A DNA stretch of 64,000 nucleotides from Trichocoleus sp. (GTDB lineage: Bacteria; Cyanobacteriota; Cyanobacteriia; Elainellales; Elainellaceae): assembly GCA_036702865.1 (NCBI GenBank), contig DATNQD010000027.1:1-64000 (forward strand), given 5' to 3'. Within the stretch, counting starts at the first letter, position 1. Each line of letters opens with the position of its first letter. The notes under the pieces were generated by a model. That model saw nothing but the letters and a program-made list of their open reading frames with translations, did no database searches and was not told the DNA's origin. The translations under genes and the position numbers were made by a program. Shown here piece by piece: positions 8,457-16,987 of this stretch.

Positions 8457-8499
8457 CACCAAGAGTTCCATGTCAAACTGGACTCACTCCGGGTGAACC

Positions 8500-8881
8500 T
8501 CCATAAACCAATACCAAAAAAAGACTGTTGGGCGAGACATAAGACTCTGCAAATGATGCGGATTAAATTTAAGTTACTGCAACCGTAACAAGAATGTCAA
8601 AACTTCGTCAAGCCCTCTAAAGAAGAATTTGGTTAGAATCTGACACGGGAACTGCTGTTTTGATGACAATTTACTCCAACAGCTTATGATGGGCGATCGA
8701 ACAGGATACTTGATATTTAACGGTAGACTAGGGGGCTATGAACGGCTGATCATTCATTTACTAGCTCGGTCTCAAATCAACCCCAGCTATCTGTCTTAAA
8801 GCAGCCCTCTTAAAGCAGCCCTGAACGGAAGCTGCCGATAGCTCAAGCTCCAAATCTTTTAAATCTCAGCAATGCCTCAGC
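8500..8881. other. Divergent intergenic region between the aroF leader and the gliding-type ABC operon
   Basis: No gene is seen. A perfect 14-base tandem duplication (CTTAAAGCAGCCCT at 8795-8808 and 8809-8822) lies 60-87 bases before the ABC ATPase start. On the minus strand TTGACA at 8601-8596 is a possible -35 box for the aroF leader transcript, with GTAACT 17 bases on as a poor -10. No riboswitch was recognised. Confidence 0.5.
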
Positions 8882-9901
8882 ATGATTGAAGCAGAACATT
8901 TAAGCAAAATTTACGGCACGACTCCCGCCATCCAAGATGTGACGTTTTCGGTGGAGAAGGGAGAAATTCTGGGCTTTCTAGGGCCGAACGGAGCCGGAAA
9001 AACAACGACAATGCGAATTCTCACCGGCTATTTGCCAGCCAGCAGCGGCACTGCGCGAATTGCGGGATGTGATGTCCATGAAGATTCGATGTCAGTCCGA
9101 AAGCGGATTGGTTATTTGCCAGAAACTCCTCCCCTTTATCCAGATATGACGGTTGAGGGATTTTTGCATTTTGTGGCGCGTATTAAAGGAGTATCGGCAG
9201 GCGATCGTCCGACGCGAGTCAAGCTGGCAATGAAACGCTGTAGCTTGCTGGAAAAGCGTCAGGTGCTAATTCGCAAACTCTCGAAGGGATTTCGGCAACG
9301 AGTGGGGATCGCTCAGGCGATCGTGCATGATCCGCCAGCCATTATTTTGGATGAACCGACGGTTGGGCTTGATCCGCGTCAAATTATTGAAGTTCGCAAT
9401 TTGATCAAAAGCCTTGCGGGAGAACATACCATTATTCTCTCAACCCACATCTTGCCGGAAGTCAGCATGACCTGTAGTCGTGTGGCAATTATTAACCGGG
9501 GGCAGATCGTTGCGATCAACACACCCGAACAACTCATGGCACAACTGAGAGGTAGTTCGGGTTATGAACTAGAAGTGGCAGGCGATCTGACGATCGTTCA
9601 AGCTTGTTTGCAGCAGGTCGCTGGCGTGAAATCAGTTGAACCGCTATTAGATGAACCATTGCCCGCAAGCCATCATAAGCTGCGTTTGCTGTTGGAAGCC
9701 GGAACCGATCCCGGACGTGAAATTGCCACGGCGATCGTTAATGCAGGACTGGGACTTTATGAAATGCGGCGAACGCAAGCCAGCCTGGAAGATGTCTTTT
9801 TAGAATTGACGACTGAAGAGAAAGTATTGGAGGAGGGTGCGATCGAGCCGTTGCCTGAATCTGCAGCAGAAACCCCGGAAGAGACGGAAGGAGTAGCTTA
9901 A
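8882..9901 (+). CDS. ABC transporter ATP-binding protein of a gliding-type (GldA-like) export system
   Basis: A 339-residue ATPase. Walker A is GPNGAGKTT (about residues 34-42), Q-loop LPETPPLYPDMTV, signature LSKGFRQRVGIAQA, Walker B AIILDEPTVGLDP and switch ILSTHILPEV. The domain arrangement and the roughly 110-residue C-terminal extension match ABC-2 export ATPases of the GldA/NosF/CcmA group. It overlaps the permease start by one base (TAATG), so translation is probably coupled. It begins a four-gene operon (permease, GldG-like, DUF4340). In Bacteroidetes GldA-GldF-GldG is linked to gliding; in cyanobacteria the cargo is unknown. Confidence 0.92.
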   Translation: MIEAEHLSKIYGTTPAIQDVTFSVEKGEILGFLGPNGAGKTTTMRILTGYLPASSGTARIAGCDVHEDSMSVRKRIGYLPETPPLYPDMTVEGFLHFVARIKGVSAGDRPTRVKLAMKRCSLLEKRQVLIRKLSKGFRQRVGIAQAIVHDPPAIILDEPTVGLDPRQIIEVRNLIKSLAGEHTIILSTHILPEVSMTCSRVAIINRGQIVAINTPEQLMAQLRGSSGYELEVAGDLTIVQACLQQVAGVKSVEPLLDEPLPASHHKLRLLLEAGTDPGREIATAIVNAGLGLYEMRRTQASLEDVFLELTTEEKVLEEGAIEPLPESAAETPEETEGVA

Positions 9902-10701
9902 TGGGTGTAATTGTCAGCAATATTATTGCCATCTATCGGCGAGAACTGCAAAGCTATTTCGCTTCTCCATTTGCCTACATTATTGCAGCCGTATTTTGGC
10001 TGTTGAGTGGCTTTTTCTTCGTGGCAATTTTGCTGGGACCAGAAGGGCTGCTGGCGCAAGTTGCGGTGCGCGACCAAATGGGTGTGACGGAGCCGCCGAT
10101 CGACATTCCCTATCAGTTTTTGAACTTGTTCTTGGGCGTTCTGGGTTCCCTGACGCTCTTTGTCCTGCCGATGCTTTCAATGGGGCTTTACACCGAAGAA
10201 CGAAAGCGAGGCACCTTAGAACTTCTAGCAACATCCCCCATTACCAATTGGGCAGTCGCTCTCGGAAAACTGCTTGGGGTGATTACCTTTTTCGTTGCGA
10301 TGGTGCTGCCGCTCATGGTCTATGAGTCGATCGCCCTTAGCGCTGCCAATCCGCCCGTTCAGCCCACGGTAATGATTCTGGGACACTTCGCCCTGATTCT
10401 GCTTGGAGCCGCAATTTTATCGTTGGGAATGTTTATTTCTTCGCTGACCGACAGCACGATTCTGGCAGCAATTCTGACCTTTGCCTTAATTTTGCTGCTT
10501 TGGGTCATTGATCTAGTTGCCACGAATCTCGGTGGCGGCATTGGTGATGCGCTCAGTCACCTTTCCCTGGTGAAAAACTACACCAATCTCACGCAAGGCA
10601 TTTTTGACAGCAGCAGCATCATTGTCTTTATTAGCTACATCATTTTGGGGCTATTCCTAACCGCCCAATCGATCGAAGCCTTTCGCTTCCAACGGTCTTG
10701 A
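9901..10701 (+). CDS. ABC-2 type permease, GldF-like
   Basis: A 266-residue integral membrane protein with six predicted helices, starting with the short cytoplasmic segment IIAIYRRELQSYFASPFAYI seen in GldF and other ABC-2 permeases. Between helices 1 and 2 lies an external loop (VRDQMGVTEPPIDIPYQF). The cytoplasmic elbow YTEERKRGTLELLATSPI, shared by ABC-2 permeases that meet their ATPase there, is intact. It follows the ATPase with a one-base overlap and precedes the GldG-like gene by 86 bases, which is the usual gene order. Substrate unknown. Confidence 0.92.
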   Translation: MGVIVSNIIAIYRRELQSYFASPFAYIIAAVFWLLSGFFFVAILLGPEGLLAQVAVRDQMGVTEPPIDIPYQFLNLFLGVLGSLTLFVLPMLSMGLYTEERKRGTLELLATSPITNWAVALGKLLGVITFFVAMVLPLMVYESIALSAANPPVQPTVMILGHFALILLGAAILSLGMFISSLTDSTILAAILTFALILLLWVIDLVATNLGGGIGDALSHLSLVKNYTNLTQGIFDSSSIIVFISYIILGLFLTAQSIEAFRFQRS

Positions 10702-10731
10702 TTGCGATATCTTTGCTCAATTCTTTTCCAA

Positions 10732-10787
10732 ATTCCGATTCTCGTTTTTCAACCCCTTGATCCCTAGTTCCCGATTCCTAATTCCCA
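10732..10787. repeat. Degenerate heptamer-like pyrimidine-rich spacer before the GldG-like gene
   Basis: The plus strand runs through loosely repeated ATTCCCGATTCC / TAATTCCCAAT-type units right up to the ATG at 10788. Such degenerate short repeats are common in spacers of filamentous cyanobacteria; similar tracts occur here at 21896-21945, 31456-31485, 36437-36475 and 41247-41290. A ribosome-binding site is not visible in it. Confidence 0.45.
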
Positions 10788-12401
10788 ATGAAGCTCACCC
10801 GAAAATTAAACTGGAAGCTCCTAAAATTCTTCTTTTTCCTCAGCCCTGTGCTGCTGATTGTTGGTCTAATTGCAGGGATTGTGTCAGGCAGTTGGAGCGG
10901 TATTCCCTCGGCGCTCATCGTCAGTGCGTTTGTCATATTGGCGCTGTGGCTGCTGTTTGAAGGCTATATGCAGCCCGACTTCTGGCGCAGGCGATCGACC
11001 CAGGTGGGCACAAATGCCTTGATCTCAACGCTGGCAGTTCTGGTTATTTTGGGACTGGTGAACTTTCTGGCAGTGCGGCTGAATGCTCGGGCTGATCTGA
11101 CCGAAAACCAAATTTTTACCCTCGCGCCGCAATCGCAAGAGTTAGTCCGGCAATTGCCGCAGCCTGTGAAGGTGGTTCTTTTTACACCCCAGCCGAACCC
11201 GATCGATCAGCAGCTATTGGATAACTATCGGCGGTTGAATCCTCAGTTCAGCTATGAATATATCGACCCACAAAAGCAACCGGGAATTGCGCGTGAGTTT
11301 AAGGTGCAGGCGGTCGGAGATGTTTTTATTGAATCGGGAACCAATCGCAAATCAATTCAAACAGTCAGTGCTGAGCAGCGTCTCTCTGAACGACGGTTGA
11401 CTAATGGAATTGCTCAAGTCACCAATGGACAGACGAAAAAAGTCTACCTCCTACAAGGACATGGGGAGCGCAAGCTAGAAACTGGGCAGGGAGGATTCTC
11501 GCAGGCAACGGGTCGGTTAGGAGATGAGGGATACAAGACAGAACCGCTCAATTTGGCAGAAAATCCGAAAGTTCCTGAAGATGCTTCAGTGTTGATTCTT
11601 GCCAGCCCTCAACGTGCTTTGCTTGAGTCTGAAGTGAATGCTTTGAAAGAATACCTGAAGCGCAAGAGTGGCTTGATGGTGCTTGTTGATCCGCAAACCG
11701 ATCCGAAACTTGAAGGTCTGTTGCGGGACTGGGGCATTCAATTTAGCGATCGACTGGTGATTGATCCGGCAGGGCAGGCATCAGGGTTAGGTCCGGGGGT
11801 AACCATTATTAGTCAATATGGTGATCACCCTGTTACGCGCGGCTTTGGCAACGGCATTTCTTTCTATCCGCTGGCTCGTCCGGTGCAGCAAACGGCAATC
11901 TCTGGGACTGAGGCAACGGCTTTGCTGATTACGAGCGATCGAACGCAGGCACAGCTTATTGCCCCATCTGGTGAACTGAAGTCTGACCCCGCTGATCCAA
12001 AAGGTCCTTTTTCGATCGGCTATGCATTGAGTCGAACGGTTGAAACCACTCCTACCCCATCGCCCAGTCCTTCGCCAGAAAACGCTAGTCCTTCGCCTAG
12101 CCCTAAGTCTCAGAATGAGACAGAGCCAAAAGCACAAGCAAGATTGATTGCAATGGGAAACTCTAGCTTTGCGACTGACGGGCTATTAGGGCAGCAGTTA
12201 AACGGTGATCTCTTCCTGAATTCTGTGAGTTGGTTGAGTCAGCAGGATGATCAGGTACTAACGATTCGCCCGAAAGAAGTGACGAACCGTCGGCTTGTTT
12301 TGTCTGTGCCGCAGCAGATGGCTTCTGCCCTGATTTCAATGGCGATTTTGCCAGCGATCGGTCTGTTGGCAGCAGGTTTAGTTTGGTGGAAGCGGAGATA
12401 G
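10788..12401 (+). CDS. GldG-like ABC-type substrate-handling membrane protein
   Basis: A 537-residue protein. Two N-terminal membrane helices (about residues 12-60) and a third at about 80-100 precede a large extracytoplasmic domain; a last helix (ALISMAILPAIGLLAAGLVW) ends in WWKRR. The domain opens with the GldG-like block NARADLTENQIFTLAPQSQE and continues with VKVVLFTPQPNPIDQQLLDN and KKVYLLQGHGERKL, as in the GldG/ABC_transp_aux family. Near residues 420-450 is a low-complexity Pro/Ser linker (PTPSPSPSPENASPSPSP). The C-terminal helix is typical of GldG. The next gene starts 4 bases after the stop, so the pair is surely co-transcribed. Confidence 0.88.
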   Translation: MKLTRKLNWKLLKFFFFLSPVLLIVGLIAGIVSGSWSGIPSALIVSAFVILALWLLFEGYMQPDFWRRRSTQVGTNALISTLAVLVILGLVNFLAVRLNARADLTENQIFTLAPQSQELVRQLPQPVKVVLFTPQPNPIDQQLLDNYRRLNPQFSYEYIDPQKQPGIAREFKVQAVGDVFIESGTNRKSIQTVSAEQRLSERRLTNGIAQVTNGQTKKVYLLQGHGERKLETGQGGFSQATGRLGDEGYKTEPLNLAENPKVPEDASVLILASPQRALLESEVNALKEYLKRKSGLMVLVDPQTDPKLEGLLRDWGIQFSDRLVIDPAGQASGLGPGVTIISQYGDHPVTRGFGNGISFYPLARPVQQTAISGTEATALLITSDRTQAQLIAPSGELKSDPADPKGPFSIGYALSRTVETTPTPSPSPSPENASPSPSPKSQNETEPKAQARLIAMGNSSFATDGLLGQQLNGDLFLNSVSWLSQQDDQVLTIRPKEVTNRRLVLSVPQQMASALISMAILPAIGLLAAGLVWWKRR

Positions 12402-12405
12402 CGGT

Positions 12406-13128
12406 ATGAAAATTCAGTCCTCGACATTTCTCCTGGTTCTAACAGCGCTGCTTTTGGGGGGCGTAACACTGCTAGTGGTGCAAAATTCGCCGTCCTCTCA
12501 GCCCTCCGAACAAACGGCAAGTGCAGAGCAGACCGATCTATTTGGATTTGAGGAAAAGCAAGTTCAAATGCTCTCGGTCACAACTCCAATTCGATCGCTC
12601 AAATTTGAGCGGGATAAAGAAGGCAAATGGCAAATGATTGAGCCAGAAAAAACTCCTGCCAGTGATGCTTCGATCGCCTTTCTGCTGGATCTGATGACAT
12701 CCGGCAAGAGCGAACGTACCTTTACGGCTCCCGCCAGCGATCGAGAAAAATATGGGTTTCATCAGCCGTTTGGAACCGTGGAAGTGAAGCTCGACAATCA
12801 GGAAAGTCACAAGCTGATCCTGGGTGAATATGATTTTAATCGCAGCTTTATTTATGCCTCAACTGATCCTTCTGCTGAACCGAACGCAGAGCTAAAAGTT
12901 TCACTGGTGTCGCCCAGTTTTGAGAATGCAGTGAATCGATCGTTGATTGAATGGCGACAGGCTGCTGAATCTTTTCCCAGCCCAGCCCCTGCTAAAGGGG
13001 CAAGCCCCTCTCCGTCTCCCAGTCCGGCAGAGTCACCCAGTTCCAGTGCGTCTCCATCTCCTAGCCCATCTCCTGCGGCATCTCCTGCCCCATCTCCTGC
13101 AGCATCTAGCCCTTCACCTTCGCCCTAA
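12406..13128 (+). CDS. DUF4340 domain protein of the gliding-type ABC operon
   Basis: A 240-residue protein with one N-terminal membrane anchor (STFLLVLTALLLGGVTLLVV), an extracytoplasmic domain and a Pro/Ser/Ala-rich tail of about 45 residues made of PSPSP and SPAASPAP units. The middle contains LFGFEEKQVQMLSVTTPIRS, ASDASIAFLLDLMTS and YGFHQPFGTVEVKL, the pattern of DUF4340 proteins that follow GldG-like genes in cyanobacteria and other phyla. The tail resembles the linker in the preceding gene and may span the cell wall (inference). Last gene of the operon. Confidence 0.85.
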   Translation: MKIQSSTFLLVLTALLLGGVTLLVVQNSPSSQPSEQTASAEQTDLFGFEEKQVQMLSVTTPIRSLKFERDKEGKWQMIEPEKTPASDASIAFLLDLMTSGKSERTFTAPASDREKYGFHQPFGTVEVKLDNQESHKLILGEYDFNRSFIYASTDPSAEPNAELKVSLVSPSFENAVNRSLIEWRQAAESFPSPAPAKGASPSPSPSPAESPSSSASPSPSPSPAASPAPSPAASSPSPSP

Positions 13129-13179
13129 AAAGCAACCTAAGATCATAGAATCAGCTTTTTATCACTGGACTCGCACAAA

Positions 13180-14118
13180 TTGTCAGCACAGATCACCCTT
13201 CAAGTCGAATTTGCAACCGATCGCCTCGATCGCTATTTAGCCGAACAGCTACCAGATCTGTCCCGATCGCGGGTGCAAAAACTGATCGAACAGGGACAAG
13301 TACAAATTAACGGAGCAGTTTGCACTTCTAAAAAGGTTGCATTGCAATTGGGCGATCGAATTGATTTAGAAATCCCGGATGCAGCGCCACTGGAACTACA
13401 AGCCGAAGATATTCCGCTGGATATTCTCTATGAAGACGAGCATTTATTAATTCTCAATAAGCCTGTGGGTTTGGTTGTGCATCCCGCTCCTGGTCACGAA
13501 GATGGCACACTAGTCAACGCACTTTTGGCGCATTGCAAAGGCAATCTAGCTGGAATTGGTGGCGTGCAGCGTCCAGGCATTGTGCATCGACTCGACAAAG
13601 ACACGAGTGGCGCATTAGCGATTGCCAAAACCGATCAAGCGCATCAACATTTGCAAGCGCAATTTAAGACCAAAACCGCCCGCCGCGAATATTTGGGTGT
13701 AGTGTACGGTGCGCCTTCAACCAACAGTGGTACGATCGACGCTCCCATCGGACGGCATTTAATCGATCGCAAAAAAATGGCAGTGATTCCAGAAGAACGA
13801 GGCGGCAGACGGGCTGTGACTCACTGGACGATCGCAGAAAGGCTCGATAACTTTACGCTGGTGCGCTTTCAGCTTGAAACCGGACGCACCCATCAAATTC
13901 GGGTTCACAGTGCCCATATTGGACATCCAATCGTTGGTGATCCGCTTTATGGCTCAGGACGATCGATTGGTGTCAATCTGACTGGACAAGCGCTGCACGC
14001 TTATAAACTAACGCTTCAGCATCCAATCACCAATGAGCCGATCGAGGTGACCGCAGAACCACCGCCAGAATTTGCCAAATTACTGGAAGTTTTGAGACGC
14101 AGAGTGATAGCAACTTAG
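13180..14118 (+). CDS. RluA-family 23S rRNA pseudouridine synthase (RluD-like)
   Basis: A 312-residue enzyme converting uridine to pseudouridine in RNA. An N-terminal S4 domain (RLDRYLAEQLPDLSRSRVQKLIEQGQVQING, read in two parts at residues 14-44) is followed by the catalytic domain. The catalytic aspartate lies in PGIVHRLDKDTSGALAIAK, and HAYKLTLQHP and ETGRTHQIRVH are also present. This is the RluC/RluD layout. The start is a TTG at 13180; no ATG gives a complete S4 domain. Which uridines it modifies cannot be told. Confidence 0.93.
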   Translation: MSAQITLQVEFATDRLDRYLAEQLPDLSRSRVQKLIEQGQVQINGAVCTSKKVALQLGDRIDLEIPDAAPLELQAEDIPLDILYEDEHLLILNKPVGLVVHPAPGHEDGTLVNALLAHCKGNLAGIGGVQRPGIVHRLDKDTSGALAIAKTDQAHQHLQAQFKTKTARREYLGVVYGAPSTNSGTIDAPIGRHLIDRKKMAVIPEERGGRRAVTHWTIAERLDNFTLVRFQLETGRTHQIRVHSAHIGHPIVGDPLYGSGRSIGVNLTGQALHAYKLTLQHPITNEPIEVTAEPPPEFAKLLEVLRRRVIAT

Positions 14119-14411
14119 GCGATAGAGATTCGGTTTTGCAATGAGGCGATCGGCTCAAATTGTTTGATTTCAGCACAACCTGTTCCAACATTTGCTCCAA
14201 AATCTGAGTATCCTTTTTCCTCAAAAATTTCTCTAGAGATCAAGCATTGAATGAAACATTGGGACGGAAATGTAGAATCGATTGCCCAAATTTTGTTGAT
14301 GTTTAGTTCAATCTTGCGAGAACAGAGGTATTAATTGATAATAGAACGAACGTATCAACTACTACGGATTGCGTTCTGTGCCCGTTGCGGCAGTTCTCTA
14401 CAGTCGATCGC

Positions 14412-16127
14412 ATGAATCCCGAAATCCCCCTCGGTTCTGTTATTCAAGGTTCACTCAGTCAAGGGTTAGAAGTTCGCCTGCATCCAGATGTATCGGTAGA
14501 AGAGATGCGAGTGGGCAAATTTCTGGTTGTGCAAGGAACCCGATCGCGCTTCTTTTGTATGCTTACCGATGTTTCTCTGGGAACGGCAAGCCAGCGAATA
14601 CTGGCAAACCCACCCGATCCGGCAAACACCTTTTTGCACGAAGTTTTAGCAGGAACAGGGACATACGGGACGATCGATCTGTCGCCGATGCTGATGTTTA
14701 CCCCAAAGGATGCAGAAAAAGAGGAGCGAGAGAATACTGGAACAAGGGGAAAGAAGGGCAAGGCGAAGACGATCGAGGCGAATACAAACGCGGTTGAACT
14801 GTTGCCAGTAAAAACAATTCCCAGCCACTTCAGCCAGGTTTATGACGCTTCTGAGCGAGATTTTCGGGCGGTGTTTGGTTGGGAGGATGACCCGCAGCGA
14901 CGCAACTTTGCAATCGGACAACCGATCGATATGGACGTGCCGATCTGTCTGGATCTCGATCGCTTTATCGAGCGCAGCAATGGCATATTTGGCAAATCGG
15001 GAACTGGGAAATCGTTTCTGACCCGATTGCTTTTATCAGGGATTATCCGTAAACGAGCGGCAGTCAATCTGATTTTTGATATGCACTCAGAGTATGGCTG
15101 GGAAGCGACACGAGAAGGCAAGCAGTTTAGTACTGTGAAAGGCTTGCGGCAGCTATTTCCCAGTGAAGTGCAAATTTATACGTTGGATACAGAATCGACG
15201 CGCCGACGCGGTGTCCGTGATGCTCAGGAACTCTACATCAGCTACGACCAAATTGAAGTCGAAGATTTGATGCTGGTGCGCGGTGAACTGAACCTCTCAG
15301 AAGCCAGCCTGGAAAACGCGATTATTCTACGCAACGAGTTTGGCAAAGCCTGGATTTCGCGCCTGCTGGCGATGAGCAACGAGGAGATTCAAGAATTTTG
15401 CGAAGTGAAAATGGGCAGCAAGTCGTCCATCATGGCACTTCAGCGCAAGCTGACCCGTCTAGATGACATGAAGTATCTGCGGCAAACCTGCCCGAAAAAT
15501 TATGTGGGTCAAATTCTGGAGTCTTTAGATGCCGGAAAGCATGTGGTAATTGAGTTTGGTTCTCAGTCCAATATGCTTTCTTATATGCTGGCAACCAACG
15601 TCATTGCGCGGCGAATTCATCAGGCTTACGTTCATAAAGCCGAGCGATTCTTGCAGACCAAAAACCCGATCGATCGCCCCCAACCGTTAGTGATCACCAT
15701 TGAAGAAGCGCATCGATTTCTGGATTCTGCGACCGTCCGGCAAACTATCTTCGGCACGATCGCTCGTGAGATGCGGAAGTACTTTGTCACGCTTTTGGTG
15801 GTTGATCAGCGTCCATCGGGCATTGATAATGAAGTCATGTCGCAGGTTGGAACCCGAATTACAGCTTTGTTGAACGACGAAAAAGATATTGATGCCATTT
15901 TCACCGGAGTGTCTGGCGGACAGGCATTGCGATCGGTTTTAGCCAAGCTTGACTCCAAACAGCAGGCGCTCATTCTTGGTCATGCTGTTCCAATGCCCGT
16001 GGTCGTTCGGACTCGTCCCTACGACGAAACCTTTTATGCAGAAATTGGCGAAACGCCTTGGGAGGACCTGCCCGAAGCCGAAATCTTCGCGGCTGCCGAA
16101 GCGGCAAAAGCAGACTTGGGGTTTTAA
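14412..16127 (+). CDS. HerA-like DUF87 ATP-binding protein
   Basis: A 571-residue P-loop ATPase. The first 100 residues form a small beta-rich domain like the HAS-barrel of HerA (SVIQGSLSQGLEVRLHPDVS). The Walker A GKSGTGKSF (about 193-201), Walker B PLVITIEEAHRFL and the arginine-bearing LLVVDQRPSGIDNEVMSQVG are those of HerA/FtsK-type hexameric motors that move DNA. An insertion rich in charged residues (about 105-135, EKEERENTGTRGKKGKAK) separates the barrel from the motor. The usual NurA nuclease partner is not adjacent. A longer in-frame TTG start at 14385 exists; the ATG at 14412 is preferred. Confidence 0.85.
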   Translation: MNPEIPLGSVIQGSLSQGLEVRLHPDVSVEEMRVGKFLVVQGTRSRFFCMLTDVSLGTASQRILANPPDPANTFLHEVLAGTGTYGTIDLSPMLMFTPKDAEKEERENTGTRGKKGKAKTIEANTNAVELLPVKTIPSHFSQVYDASERDFRAVFGWEDDPQRRNFAIGQPIDMDVPICLDLDRFIERSNGIFGKSGTGKSFLTRLLLSGIIRKRAAVNLIFDMHSEYGWEATREGKQFSTVKGLRQLFPSEVQIYTLDTESTRRRGVRDAQELYISYDQIEVEDLMLVRGELNLSEASLENAIILRNEFGKAWISRLLAMSNEEIQEFCEVKMGSKSSIMALQRKLTRLDDMKYLRQTCPKNYVGQILESLDAGKHVVIEFGSQSNMLSYMLATNVIARRIHQAYVHKAERFLQTKNPIDRPQPLVITIEEAHRFLDSATVRQTIFGTIAREMRKYFVTLLVVDQRPSGIDNEVMSQVGTRITALLNDEKDIDAIFTGVSGGQALRSVLAKLDSKQQALILGHAVPMPVVVRTRPYDETFYAEIGETPWEDLPEAEIFAAAEAAKADLGF

Positions 16128-16987
16128 CAGGAATAAAGGGCGAGAGACAAAATAATCGAAAGAAAGTGTGAGGATCAGACAGGATTGGGAACTCTAGGTT
16201 CTAATATGCTTCAGTCCTGAATATTAATTTCCTTGTTTCACTCGATTCTCAGATCACTGTATTTTGCTCCAATATTTTGCTCCAATCCTGGCAAGCTTGT
16301 CTCTCTACTGGTCTCTCTCTCAGCCTCTCTAGAAGTTCGGTTTCCCTCTGGGGTGATCCGTACCCCGATCGGGGTAGATTCAAGGCATCATAAGTAATAA
16401 GGGCGAACAAGCGTATTCATGACTTGATGCAGATGAACTGAAGCCGATCGTCCATCACAATAACGACAAAATGTATGCAAGATCGTGGTTTCCCTTTAGT
16501 TGTCAGTCCCCTAGTGAGTTCATCCACTTGGATGAAGCCTCTCCTCTTTACCAGGCGTTAAATTTATATTACTATTTAAATTAAAGCAAACTCATAATGA
16601 TTTCGAGTTGTGCGATATTACGCCTGATGCACCCATTCAATGTCCTGATTCGTCGTCTTCTGGTGTGGTCGCTTTTCCAATTGTGAGTTCAAAGTTCATA
16701 TTTTGAGGTATGATCACCTTCCTGTCAGAGTTTCGTCGTGGATTAGAGACAATCCGACCGAAACATTCACCTGTTGACCTCGCTTCATGCCAGGTAAGCA
16801 TCTTTATTTAGTAACCTTCTTTGCATCCAACCGGATCTCAACAGCATTTTGAGTTTGCAGACTTGAGGCGATCGTCTTCTTACTCAACCCTTCGGTATCG
16901 CCTTTTGCCATTTGTGCATTCGGAAACTGCGGTTTCCCTAATCCCCTATTTCTTAGCAGCCCTGTTTGTTGGAGTTCAAGATATCCC
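16128..16987. other. Long intergenic region upstream of the sigma factor gene
   Basis: About 860 bases with no convincing gene on either strand. It contains a perfect 16-base palindrome TACCCCGATCGGGGTA at 16361-16376 and a CT-rich stretch at 16299-16330. The length suggests a long 5' leader or several promoters for the sigma gene, as often seen for stress-responsive group 2 sigma genes. No tRNA, known riboswitch or transposon end was found. Confidence 0.5.

Larger units (their letters stand above)
8279..8499 (-). promoter_or_regulatory. Putative transcription attenuator of aroF with mutually exclusive pairings
   Basis: In RNA order: arm 1 (8498-8486), arm 2 (8345-8333), arm 3 (8309-8302), arm 4 (8290-8285). 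Arms 1 and 2 are a perfect 13-bp inverted repeat (GTTCACCCGGAGT/ACTCCGGGTGAAC). Arms 2 and 3 share 8 bp (ACTCCGGG/CCCGGAGT) with a 28-base loop. Arms 3 and 4 form the U-tailed terminator. A ribosome stalled on the Trp/Phe/Tyr codons would leave arm 2 free to take arm 3 (read-through); a ribosome at the leader stop would cover arm 2 and let 3:4 terminate; with no translation, 1:2 forms and 3:4 terminates. The pairings are seen in the sequence; the mechanism is inference from trp/phe attenuators. Confidence 0.7.

Noticed and set aside
8333-8498. The 13-base inverted repeat as transposon ends
   Set aside because: It encloses no transposase, and its arms fit a coherent RNA switch ahead of aroF; no target-site duplication was seen.
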